This document shows, one piece after another, positions 26,012-33,352 of a DNA stretch of 64,000 nt. The stretch is from Clostridium homopropionicum DSM 5847 (GTDB taxonomy: Bacteria; Bacillota; Clostridia; Clostridiales; Clostridiaceae). The notes beneath the pieces were generated by a model. That model was not told the DNA's origin. It saw only the letters and a program-made list of their open reading frames with translations, and searched no databases. The stretch lies in contig NZ_LHUR01000010.1 in NCBI RefSeq assembly GCF_001263795.1, positions 1-64,000 of the forward strand. The letters are read 5' to 3'. Each line of letters begins with the position of its first letter. Position 1 is the first letter of the stretch. Made by a program: the position numbers and the translations under genes.

Positions 26012-26140
26012 CTAATCTATATTAAAAAGAGATGTAATACAATACTTTCTCCATATGTTATAACTCTTTGTAGCTTTATCTATGCTATAACCTTTAACTA
26101 TAAGTTTTTTAATAGCAGTAGCTCTTTCTATTTTTTTCAT
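26012..26140 (-). CDS. Small phage ORF, 42 residues
   Basis: ATG at 26,140 opens a basic peptide beginning MKKIERATAIKKLIVKGYS and ending SLFNID. Its stop codon TAG lies inside TTAGGAGG, the ribosome site of the HNH gene, a sign of translational coupling. Its own ribosome site (ATAGGT) is weak. No known domain. Sequence composition and coupling make it a likely gene, not certain. Confidence 0.5.
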   Translation of the reverse strand: MKKIERATAIKKLIVKGYSIDKATKSYNIWRKYCITSLFNID

Positions 26141-26297
26141 ACCTATAAAAAAGGTTATTTAACTGATTTTAGGTTAACATTTTCTCAACCCTCACTATAA
26201 AAGAAAGCCACCACAGTTCTACCTGCAATGACTTTGCTTTTTACTATATTTTTACTAACACCATTTTAACATAGGGGCTATGTGAACTCAACTGAAC
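26141..26297. other. Gene-free gap
   Basis: AT-rich gap between the small ORF and the DUF559-like gene. The pentadecamer-like run AACTGAACTCAACTGAACTT at 26,287-26,306 is a short tandem of about 10 bp (three to four copies of TGAACTCAAC-like units) that reaches into the end of the DUF559-like gene. Nothing else is clear. Confidence 0.4.
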
Positions 26298-26942
26298 TCA
26301 ACTGAACTTAGGTGAACTCTTTTTCTTACGAGAACAAAGTACTGCTTTAATAGCTGGAAGAAGTTTTGTTATATTAAGATTTATATTTTCTGTGGAAATC
26401 CTTATAACTTCATATCCATCACCTAATTTTTGTGATATAACTTCATCCCTTATAGTCTCCTTCTTATTTTTGTTGTGGTATATAGGACCATCAACTTCCA
26501 AGGCCACTTTTAAATCAGGAATAACAAAATCCACTTTATAATCATATACCTTAACTTGGTGATATGCTTTAATTCCCTGTTTTACTAGTTCAAGTGCCAC
26601 CATTATCTCTTCCGTACTTTGATACCAACTTTTATTATTAAATCCTCTACGTACAAATGTAATTGCTTTTTTATAATCCTTAATATTTGCCACTTTTTCT
26701 ATTCGCTTTAACGCATTCTGTAGCTTTTTCTCTTTTTTATCTACTGTTGAGTTACCTCTATATTCAAATTCTAATTTAACTAATTCTTTTCGGCAAGAAT
26801 TACAAATATAGTTCGTGATACGGATATAAGACCAATTAGGTACAGGAGTGCCACAAATCTTACAAGGTGGATAGTACCAATTAAAACCCTTAGAATCTTT
26901 TTGAATAGGAATCTTATCTTCAATGGCTTCTTTATGACTCAT
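26298..26942 (-). CDS. Zinc-finger plus DUF559/Vsr-like endonuclease-fold protein
   Basis: A 214-residue protein. The N-terminal part holds CKICGTPVPN and CNSCRKEL, a likely zinc site. The C-terminal part has YHQVKVYDYKVDFVIPDLKVALEVDGPIYH, with VDFVIPD and ALEVDG matching the catalytic Asp and Glu-x-Asp of the DUF559/Vsr-like PD-(D/E)XK family, and GYEVIRISTENI as the usual last strand. Probably a nuclease; its role in the phage is unknown. A four- to ten-unit short repeat at its 3' end is noted separately. It overlaps the next upstream gene by 11 bp. Confidence 0.7.
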   Translation of the reverse strand: MSHKEAIEDKIPIQKDSKGFNWYYPPCKICGTPVPNWSYIRITNYICNSCRKELVKLEFEYRGNSTVDKKEKKLQNALKRIEKVANIKDYKKAITFVRRGFNNKSWYQSTEEIMVALELVKQGIKAYHQVKVYDYKVDFVIPDLKVALEVDGPIYHNKNKKETIRDEVISQKLGDGYEVIRISTENINLNITKLLPAIKAVLCSRKKKSSPKFS

Positions 26943-27354
26943 GTTTAAACACTCCTTCCAAATCTTCTAATGCTTGACCGTGTAATTTATATATCCATCT
27001 TGTAGAATAAAACATACACTCTGCAATTCTATCCCACGATAATTTTTCAAAATATCGCTTAATTAAAACTGTTTGATGTTCAGTGTTTTCTATTTTACCT
27101 ATAAGTTCTAAGAGAAACACTTTTCTCTCCTGTAAAGCTATCTCATCTTCCTTTATTTCTGACTCTATCATAATGGCTTTACAAATAGCCTCTGCCATAG
27201 TTGAACCTCCACCATTAGGGTTTCTTGGCATTCCGTTCATCACAGGAGAAGATGAAGTTTCAGCTAGTCTTCGCAATGCCTCAGCTCTTTGTTTCTTTGC
27301 ATTTATAAAGGCTTCTGTTCTTGAAAGTTGCCTTAAGTATTCTTTTGCCGTCAT
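26932..27354 (-). CDS. DUF1492-type phage regulator (sigma/ArpU-like)
   Basis: A 140-residue helical protein. The opening TAKEYLRQLSRTEAFINAKKQ and the C-terminal HQTVLIKRYFEKLSWDRIAECMF plus STRWIYKLHGQALEDL form a sigma region 4-like helix-turn-helix, the DUF1492 pattern. In other phages such proteins switch on late genes such as terminase. It lies at the boundary between replication and packaging genes, which supports that role. Overlaps neighbours by 4-11 bp. Confidence 0.75.
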   Translation of the reverse strand: MTAKEYLRQLSRTEAFINAKKQRAEALRRLAETSSSPVMNGMPRNPNGGGSTMAEAICKAIMIESEIKEDEIALQERKVFLLELIGKIENTEHQTVLIKRYFEKLSWDRIAECMFYSTRWIYKLHGQALEDLEGVFKHES

Positions 27355-27572
27355 TTTAAAACCTCCTGCCTAAGTTTTTTAATAAGTGTTTCACCATCTA
27401 TATCAGTAAGTAATCTGCAATAGTTTGACCGAAAAAAACGTTCAAGTTTCCTTATTTCACTTGTCAGCATTCTATTATGAGGGGAAATTGATAGTTTTTT
27501 CAATGCTTTTCTATAATCTTGCACTGCCAATAAAACTATAGCATTAGCAAGTTCTTGATAATTATCAGTCAT
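27351..27572 (-). CDS. Small hypothetical phage protein, 73 residues
   Basis: All-helical, with YRKALKKLSISPHNRMLTSEIRKLERFFRSN in the middle. No confident family. It overlaps the helicase gene and the DUF1492 gene by 4 bp each, so it is a genuine member of the operon. Similar small proteins often accompany DUF1492 regulators. Confidence 0.65.
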   Translation of the reverse strand: MTDNYQELANAIVLLAVQDYRKALKKLSISPHNRMLTSEIRKLERFFRSNYCRLLTDIDGETLIKKLRQEVLK

Positions 27573-28921
27573 AATTCACCTCCAATATTAGCCTTTACTG
27601 CATCTATTAAATCTGATTGTACTTTTTCTTTTCGTTTTAAAGCTCTCATAATATCCTCATCAATAGTACCCTTAGTAATAATGTGGTGGATAACAACTGT
27701 TTCATTTTGTCCCTGCCTCCATAATCTTGCATTGGTTTGCTGATAAAGCTCTAAACTCCAAGTAAGCCCAAACCATATAAGAGTTGAACCTCCAGCTTGA
27801 AGGTTTAGTCCATGTCCTGCTGATGCAGGATGTATTACTGCTATTTCTATTTCACCATTATTCCAATCCTTAATATCTTTTGAGGTTTTGATTTCACGAA
27901 CCTTAAACCTCTTTTTAATTCTTTCTAAATCATGATTAAACCAATAAGCAACAAGTACAGGCTTTCCATTTGCTGATTCTATTAAATCTTCTAGTACATC
28001 TAACTTTTTATCGTGTATCTCAAATATCTGCTTGTCCTCACCATACACAGCACCATTTGCCATCTGACAAAGCTTATTTGATAAAGCTGCAGCATTTACT
28101 GCATCTATTTCCTCATCTTTAATTGATATCACTAAATCTTGTTTTAAGCTGTTATAGGCTTTTTGTTCTTTTTCAGAAAGTGTTACAACAACCTCATTTA
28201 TAACGCATTCTGGCATTTTCAAATAATCCGTACTTTTCATAGAAATGGTAATATCCGAAATAAGGCGATAAATTGCATCTTCAGCACCTGCTTTGGGTTT
28301 ATAGCTAAACACCATCTGCTGATTTCTTTTATCAGGTTCAAATAAGTTATTACGGTAATGGGTTATAAATCTTCCAAGCCTTTCTCCCATATCAAGGATC
28401 CTAAACTCTGCCCATAAATCCATTAATCCGTTACTGCTTGGTGTTCCAGTAAGTCCCACAATTCGTTTTACTTTAGGTCTTACTTTTAATAAGCTTTTAA
28501 ATCTCTTAGCACTATAGGACTTAAACGATGATAGCTCATCAATTACAACCATGTCATAATCAAAAGGAGTACCACTTTCATTTATCAGCCAGTCCACATT
28601 TTCACGATTAATAAGATAAATATTTACCTTCTGCATAAGTGCTGCTTTCCTTTGTATTTCACTGCCTACAGCTACTGAATAAGTAAGTCCATTAAGATGA
28701 TCCCATTTTTTTATTTCTAAAGGCCATGTATCTCTAGCAACTCTAAGTGGTGCAATGACTAAAACCTTTGAAACTTCAAAGCTATCAAGACAAAGGTCAA
28801 ATATGGCAGTAAGGGTTATAACACTCTTTCCTAAACCCATATCAAGTAGCACTGCTGCTATAGGATTTTCTAAAATGAAATTAGTTGCAAAACTTTGATA
28901 GTCATGAGGATTGTATTTCAC
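27569..28921 (-). CDS. SNF2/DEAD-type phage helicase
   Basis: A 450-residue superfamily 2 ATPase. Walker A LLDMGLGKSVITLTAI (about residue 27), motif II VVIDELSSFK, motif III VGLTGTPSSNGLMDLW, motif V IHPASAGHGLNLQAG and motif VI YQQTNARLWRQGQ are all present, the pattern of short SNF2-like phage helicases. It is paired with a VRR-NUC nuclease gene that overlaps it, a frequent phage replication/recombination module. Confidence 0.9.
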   Translation of the reverse strand: MKYNPHDYQSFATNFILENPIAAVLLDMGLGKSVITLTAIFDLCLDSFEVSKVLVIAPLRVARDTWPLEIKKWDHLNGLTYSVAVGSEIQRKAALMQKVNIYLINRENVDWLINESGTPFDYDMVVIDELSSFKSYSAKRFKSLLKVRPKVKRIVGLTGTPSSNGLMDLWAEFRILDMGERLGRFITHYRNNLFEPDKRNQQMVFSYKPKAGAEDAIYRLISDITISMKSTDYLKMPECVINEVVVTLSEKEQKAYNSLKQDLVISIKDEEIDAVNAAALSNKLCQMANGAVYGEDKQIFEIHDKKLDVLEDLIESANGKPVLVAYWFNHDLERIKKRFKVREIKTSKDIKDWNNGEIEIAVIHPASAGHGLNLQAGGSTLIWFGLTWSLELYQQTNARLWRQGQNETVVIHHIITKGTIDEDIMRALKRKEKVQSDLIDAVKANIGGEL

Positions 28922-29195
28922 TTAAAATGCCCCCAATCTGGCTAACATCATCTATGCAGTAAACCAAAAATCCGAGCTTTTCCAGCTGTCTTTTTCTCTT
29001 TACTTGCAGTGGTCTCATTTTCTTACCTTTTGCTTTTAATTCAACAAAGGCTACCTTGCCCTTTGGTAAAAGAACCAATCGATCTGGCACTCCATCAAAT
29101 CCAGGAGATACAAACTTAGGACAAATGCCTCCCATCTTTTTTACTGTTTTAATGAGAACTTGTTCCACACGTTTTTCGGAATATACCACAGCCAT
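28902..29195 (-). CDS. VRR-NUC domain nuclease
   Basis: A 97-residue stand-alone VRR-NUC protein. SPGFDGVPDRLVLLPKGKVAFVELKAKGKKMRPLQ contains the catalytic Asp and the Glu-x-Lys (VELKAKG) of this PD-(D/E)XK group. In phages it is thought to be a Holliday-junction or flap nuclease. It overlaps the SNF2 helicase gene by 20 bp, so the two are coupled. Confidence 0.88.
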   Translation of the reverse strand: MAVVYSEKRVEQVLIKTVKKMGGICPKFVSPGFDGVPDRLVLLPKGKVAFVELKAKGKKMRPLQVKRKRQLEKLGFLVYCIDDVSQIGGILSEIQSS

Positions 29196-29350
29196 AACCT
29201 CTCATCTCCATTCACTAAAGTAATAGTTTTAATTCCAAGCTTATCCTTTTCTGCTTTCACTTCATTCTTTGTCATACCTTTTTCATCTGCTTTTTTATAA
29301 ACTTCTCTATACTCCATAAAATTATCTTGTAAAATATCTTCTAGGATCAT
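29141..29350 (-). CDS. Small hypothetical phage protein, 69 residues
   Basis: Starts MILEDILQDN with GAGGT 6 bases upstream; the longer in-frame start lacks a ribosome site. It is a basic, helical protein with YREVYKKADEKGMTKNEVKAEK, looking like a small DNA-binding helix-turn-helix, then a beta strand LWYIPKN. It overlaps the VRR-NUC gene by 55 bp, more than usual in this operon. Confidence 0.6.
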   Translation of the reverse strand: MILEDILQDNFMEYREVYKKADEKGMTKNEVKAEKDKLGIKTITLVNGDERLWLWYIPKNVWNKFSLKQ

Positions 29351-29592
29351 ATTTACCTCTTCCTTTCCTTTAGCAGACAACTATGACGAATTGACTGAAT
29401 TTCCTATTACGCGCGATAAGACGTATTTTACTATTAATAGTATATAGTAACCTATAGATAGATTAATTCTTGTCTAACTCGTCATACTTTCCCTAAATGC
29501 TTTAATACCAACAGTTATGTTAATGACAATTTAAAAGACTACCAACAGACAAAGCTAACGCTTGTCAAAAATAGATAGCCAAGCTTTGCCGA
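29351..29592. other. Intergenic region, probable promoter
   Basis: About 240 bp between VapE and the next gene. On the minus strand it holds GTTACTATATACTATTAATAG, a possible -10 region, inside a spaced inverted repeat ATGACGA/TCGTCAT. No gene is seen. It is the only gap over 200 bp in the replication operon except the leader at its start, so a second promoter here is plausible. Confidence 0.4.
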
Positions 29593-31941
29593 TTATTTAG
29601 ACAATGTTCTGCTATAACTTCTTTGTTGTCCGTAAATTGAAAAGCTTCTCCTATCACCTTTATGCCATTCTCCAATTTTTCTCATAATAGCAGCAATAGC
29701 ATAAGAATCTGCTGTTTTCATAGAAGATGCATCCTTGCCAAAACACTCACACCAAATTTCCATGTTGCAGACAAGGTTTCGTTTTACAGTACCTACACGG
29801 GTGCCACCTCCAAATTCGCTGCCTCCAAGGAAATTTCTGCGTTCATATAAAGACATTTTGTCCCAATCCTCTGGCAAAAGAGTATCAAGATAAGTACGCA
29901 CCAAACCTTCACGCTCATCAGTTTCCATGGCATCAGCTTGCTCACCACTGGCAAGAATAGCATCATCACCTTCAAGGTAGAGTTTTTCACCTTTTTCATA
30001 TAGATAAATAGCCTCTGCCCAAATCTGCTTCACTTCTTCAGTAGTAATTTGCCATGATTTTTTAGCAGAATTGCCGCTGATACGAACTGGCCAAAATCTA
30101 CGGTTACCTGTAATATCACGCAAAAATCCATTCTCAGCATTAGTAGAACCAACAATAACACACTGTCTTGGATGGTTTTCTACATTAACTCCATAGCTTG
30201 CCCTATATTTATCATCTACTCTTGAAATAAAAGATTTAACAATTTCAACATCAGTTTTACGCATTCCAGCAAGTTCCCCTAGTTCTAAGATCCAATATCC
30301 CTGCAACTTTTCTGGACCTGACTTATCTTTCATATCTGTGATGGTTAAACTATCCGAAAACCATTCTCCAGCTAGTTTTGAAAAGAAGGTTGACTTACCA
30401 ATACCCTGTGGGCCATTTAAGATAAGCACACTATCAAATTTTGTTCCTGGATTGTAAATGCGTGCTACTGCTGCCACCATCGTTTTTCTAATTACTGCTT
30501 TTGTATATGTGTTATCATCAGCACCGAAATAATCTATAAGAAGATTTTCTACACGGGTTACACCATCCCATTTTGGCAAATTATCAAGATACTCCTTGAT
30601 GGGATGATACGCTCTTTCCGTAGCAACTGCCAAAACAGCATCTTTTGTTTTAGTAGGAGCATAAACTCCATATTTATTACTTAGATACACCTTTAAAGAT
30701 GCGTTATCCGAATCATTCCAGCCACACTTTACTTGTTCCCAAGGTAAACCGCCTTTGGCATCTATACCATCACCATGGCAGTTAAAAGCTATATGTTTTA
30801 ATTCATTATCATTGCGTAAAATCAGCACAATATTATCCAGAGTGTCCTTTACTTTGCCTTGTTTATCAAGTCCTAAAGCTGTCTGCCAATCATCCTCTGA
30901 AAATTCCTCCTCTGCCTGAGCTTGTCTTTCTTTTGCAAATTCTGCTTTTACTGCAGTATCCTTAATTGCAAACTCACACATTGCCACATAGGATGGAAGT
31001 TTACTTGCCGCTGTATTTGCAGATATCTTATCATCAAGAAAGCCAAACTTATGGATACGTACAAGGTCAAAGGCATTTAAAAGTAGACCACTTGCAGGGT
31101 CTGTAGCATGATGGCTATATGCAAATTTATCATCATAAATTATTACGCCTGCACTGCTATCAGCAGGAATATAATCATAGCGGCCTTCCATAGCTGATGG
31201 GGCATAAACATCATTTAAGAATTTTTCAATTGCATCACGAACCCCATAAGTACGGCAGAATGTCCCTATAACCCCCTCCTTTAAAAGGGGATCTGCTTGT
31301 TCTTTTAAACTTCTTTTTATAATCTCCGATTGACGTGAAGATACTGGCCATGTAGTTGTATCATGCCAGTTATCATATTTAGCAAGGTATAAATCTGGGT
31401 CAAGTAAAGCTCCATCATTTTCTTTATATACAAATACACCATTAGAAGAGGTAGATGGCCAGTACATAAGACGTTCTGCCTCATAGGTTGTATCATCAAA
31501 AAGGTCAATACCTATTTCTTTTGCTACCATACGAGACACAGCTGCATATTCTTCTTCACTAATTTCACGAGCAAGAGGAATAATTAAGCGAAGTCTTGGA
31601 TTTTCTGGTGTATGTTTATGAGTTGAATATATGCAGCATTTAAAATCAAAAAGCATTGTAATCTGCTCCCACACATCTGATGTTGCATAATCCATATCTA
31701 GTGTTAAAAGTGACCGACAAAGCACATGATTTTTCTTACGTCTCCCCTCTTTTAAATGCCCTCCAACAAAACCACCTACATCTTTAATATCATCCTGCTG
31801 TCCTCTCTTTAGCTTGCGATATTCTTCTACGGTTTCTGTTGTTTTTTGAGTAGTCTTTACACGGGAGCAAAAATCCTCCCATGAGATATCAGTGTTCTTC
31901 CACTTTTTATCCATACGGCTATTACCGATTGCAATTTTCAT
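29593..31941 (-). CDS. VapE-type primase-helicase
   Basis: A 782-residue replication protein. The N-terminal 350 residues resemble a primase-like domain (LLTLDMDYATSDVWEQI, STHKHTPENPRLRLIIPL, AERLMYWPSTSS). The C-terminal half is a VapE/superfamily 3-like helicase with GPQGIGKSTFFSKLAGEW (about residue 510), ILELGELAGM, VDDKYRASYG and VGSTNAENGFLRDITGNRRFWP. It likely primes and unwinds phage DNA for the adjacent DNA polymerase. Overlaps the next upstream gene by 4 bp. Confidence 0.9.
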   Translation of the reverse strand: MKIAIGNSRMDKKWKNTDISWEDFCSRVKTTQKTTETVEEYRKLKRGQQDDIKDVGGFVGGHLKEGRRKKNHVLCRSLLTLDMDYATSDVWEQITMLFDFKCCIYSTHKHTPENPRLRLIIPLAREISEEEYAAVSRMVAKEIGIDLFDDTTYEAERLMYWPSTSSNGVFVYKENDGALLDPDLYLAKYDNWHDTTTWPVSSRQSEIIKRSLKEQADPLLKEGVIGTFCRTYGVRDAIEKFLNDVYAPSAMEGRYDYIPADSSAGVIIYDDKFAYSHHATDPASGLLLNAFDLVRIHKFGFLDDKISANTAASKLPSYVAMCEFAIKDTAVKAEFAKERQAQAEEEFSEDDWQTALGLDKQGKVKDTLDNIVLILRNDNELKHIAFNCHGDGIDAKGGLPWEQVKCGWNDSDNASLKVYLSNKYGVYAPTKTKDAVLAVATERAYHPIKEYLDNLPKWDGVTRVENLLIDYFGADDNTYTKAVIRKTMVAAVARIYNPGTKFDSVLILNGPQGIGKSTFFSKLAGEWFSDSLTITDMKDKSGPEKLQGYWILELGELAGMRKTDVEIVKSFISRVDDKYRASYGVNVENHPRQCVIVGSTNAENGFLRDITGNRRFWPVRISGNSAKKSWQITTEEVKQIWAEAIYLYEKGEKLYLEGDDAILASGEQADAMETDEREGLVRTYLDTLLPEDWDKMSLYERRNFLGGSEFGGGTRVGTVKRNLVCNMEIWCECFGKDASSMKTADSYAIAAIMRKIGEWHKGDRRSFSIYGQQRSYSRTLSK

Positions 31942-32372
31942 AAACTGTCAACCTCCTGTAACTTCTCATTAAAATATCTGATTAACTGTTTGCGTTTCTT
32001 TGCCTTTGCAATTTCTTCTGCCATACCCTTTGAAATAATGTCACCAAATACCCATAGTTCATTGCATTTACCAAGCAAAACCATATTCATAAACATAGCT
32101 AGTTCCCGCTCCTGTGGAATGTCATCATCCATAAACTGAGGAAATAGCAGGTGAGGAGCAAGAGGAATACAATTTTTCTCCAGTGCAAACCTACAGAAAG
32201 CTCGTGCCTTTTTTACATTTATATCAATATCCCCTGAATAAGGAGAACAAATATATACAAGAGGTTTAAAGGCAGAATTTCTTTCTGCCTTCTCCTCTTT
32301 AATAACATTAGTAATTGCAGCATAAGGAGTGGGATCATAATAGCCCTCGGAATTAAATTTACTTATGGTCAT
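31938..32372 (-). CDS. DUF4406/nucleoside deoxyribosyltransferase-like protein
   Basis: A 144-residue protein. VYICSPYSGDIDINVKKARAF, APHLLFPQFMDDDIPQER and CNELWVFGDIISKGMAEEIAKAK match the fold and motifs of DUF4406, related to nucleoside 2-deoxyribosyltransferases. It may act on nucleotides in phage replication; the substrate is unknown. It overlaps VapE by 4 bp and the small zinc protein by 14 bp. Confidence 0.75.
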   Translation of the reverse strand: MTISKFNSEGYYDPTPYAAITNVIKEEKAERNSAFKPLVYICSPYSGDIDINVKKARAFCRFALEKNCIPLAPHLLFPQFMDDDIPQERELAMFMNMVLLGKCNELWVFGDIISKGMAEEIAKAKKRKQLIRYFNEKLQEVDSL

Positions 32373-32577
32373 AGCATTTTTCCTCTCTTACCTTTTTGCT
32401 ACATTCACTGCAATAAACATTAGTACCGTATAAATCTGCATCACCATTACTAAATATTTCTGAAAGGTCAACATTAACTTCACAGCCACAACCAAGACAG
32501 GTGCAGAATACATTTTCATCATTTATTTCAACCACTATTTCCATAGCATCGCTAATTTTTTCTTTAACATAAAACAT
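32359..32577 (-). CDS. Small zinc-finger-like phage protein
   Basis: A 72-residue protein with CTCLGCGCEV and YCSECSKKVREEKC, enough cysteines for one zinc ribbon. Acidic first half. No enzymatic motif. Function unknown. It lies in the replication operon between Rha and the DUF4406 gene, with a 14-bp overlap. Confidence 0.65.
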   Translation of the reverse strand: MFYVKEKISDAMEIVVEINDENVFCTCLGCGCEVNVDLSEIFSNGDADLYGTNVYCSECSKKVREEKCYDHK

Positions 32578-32592
32578 TGATTTTTCCCCCTT

Positions 32593-33261
32593 TTATATTT
32601 CCTTGTTCTTTAATTTTGTAACGTACCATTCAAGGTAACGCTTACGCTGCTCATAATCAGGTACAGCTACAAGCAAACCTACATCAACTTTTTGTAGGGT
32701 TTCAAGCATACTTATTTGCTCATCGCTCAGATATGGTCTAATGCTTTTCCCTTTTTCTATTCCGTTTGCCAGTCTGAACTGCTTTGCTGACATTCCAATT
32801 ACAATGCGGTTTAGCATATCACACTCATTACTGAAGTGATAAGGTTTAGGATTGTCATGCAGCAGCTTGATGTTTTCCGTTAGTAATGGGAACTCCTTAC
32901 GCGCAGAAACTAATGTTTTTATAAATTGCTCCATTTCATTAAATCTCTTGATGTATAGTTCCTTAAAACGCATTGCTTTTTGTCCTGTATATCCCATGAC
33001 TAACATAGTGAACCCATCACGGGTCATGGCATAGGCCTTTTGCTTTCTGTTCCAACCATCTGTATATGAGGTCTGCTCAAAATTGAGCCGAGCAAATTCT
33101 TTACTCAATCCAGATTTGGAGTCAGTGATTTTGGCAATGTCACGTAGAACATTTTTATGTTCCTTCTCAAAGAAATCAGCTACAAACAAGCTATCCACTC
33201 TTGCGGTGTCCTTTGTGTCAACAAATATTCCATATTGGTCTTTGGGTATCAATTCTTTCAT
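32593..33261 (-). CDS. Rha family phage regulatory protein
   Basis: A 222-residue Rha protein. The N-terminal 100 residues show VDSLFVADFFEKEHKNVLRDI, then LNFEQTSYTDGWNRKQKAYAM, TRDGFTMLVMGYTGQKAMRFK and YIKRFNEME, the complete Rha domain. The C-terminal 100 residues carry a different domain, as is usual for phage antirepressor-like proteins. In other phages Rha affects lytic growth. Its own promoter-like element (copy B) lies 43 bp upstream of the start. Confidence 0.9.
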   Translation of the reverse strand: MKELIPKDQYGIFVDTKDTARVDSLFVADFFEKEHKNVLRDIAKITDSKSGLSKEFARLNFEQTSYTDGWNRKQKAYAMTRDGFTMLVMGYTGQKAMRFKELYIKRFNEMEQFIKTLVSARKEFPLLTENIKLLHDNPKPYHFSNECDMLNRIVIGMSAKQFRLANGIEKGKSIRPYLSDEQISMLETLQKVDVGLLVAVPDYEQRKRYLEWYVTKLKNKEI

Positions 33262-33302
33262 AAGAAAACCTCCTGTAATATAGTCCGAGGATTACTCCTC
33301 TG

Positions 33303-33336
33303 CCTATATGCAAAAAATCTGAAAGAATCGAACCCT
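33303..33336 (-). promoter_or_regulatory. Promoter-like element, copy B (rha)
   Basis: Minus strand: GGGTTCGATT, spacer, TTTTTTGCATATAGG. The TTCGAT to CATATA distance is 16 bp as in the other two copies. It ends 43 bp before the rha start. Downstream, GAGGA and TCCTC form a small hairpin before the ribosome site. Confidence 0.55.
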
Positions 33337-33352
33337 CTAAATTGATACCTTC

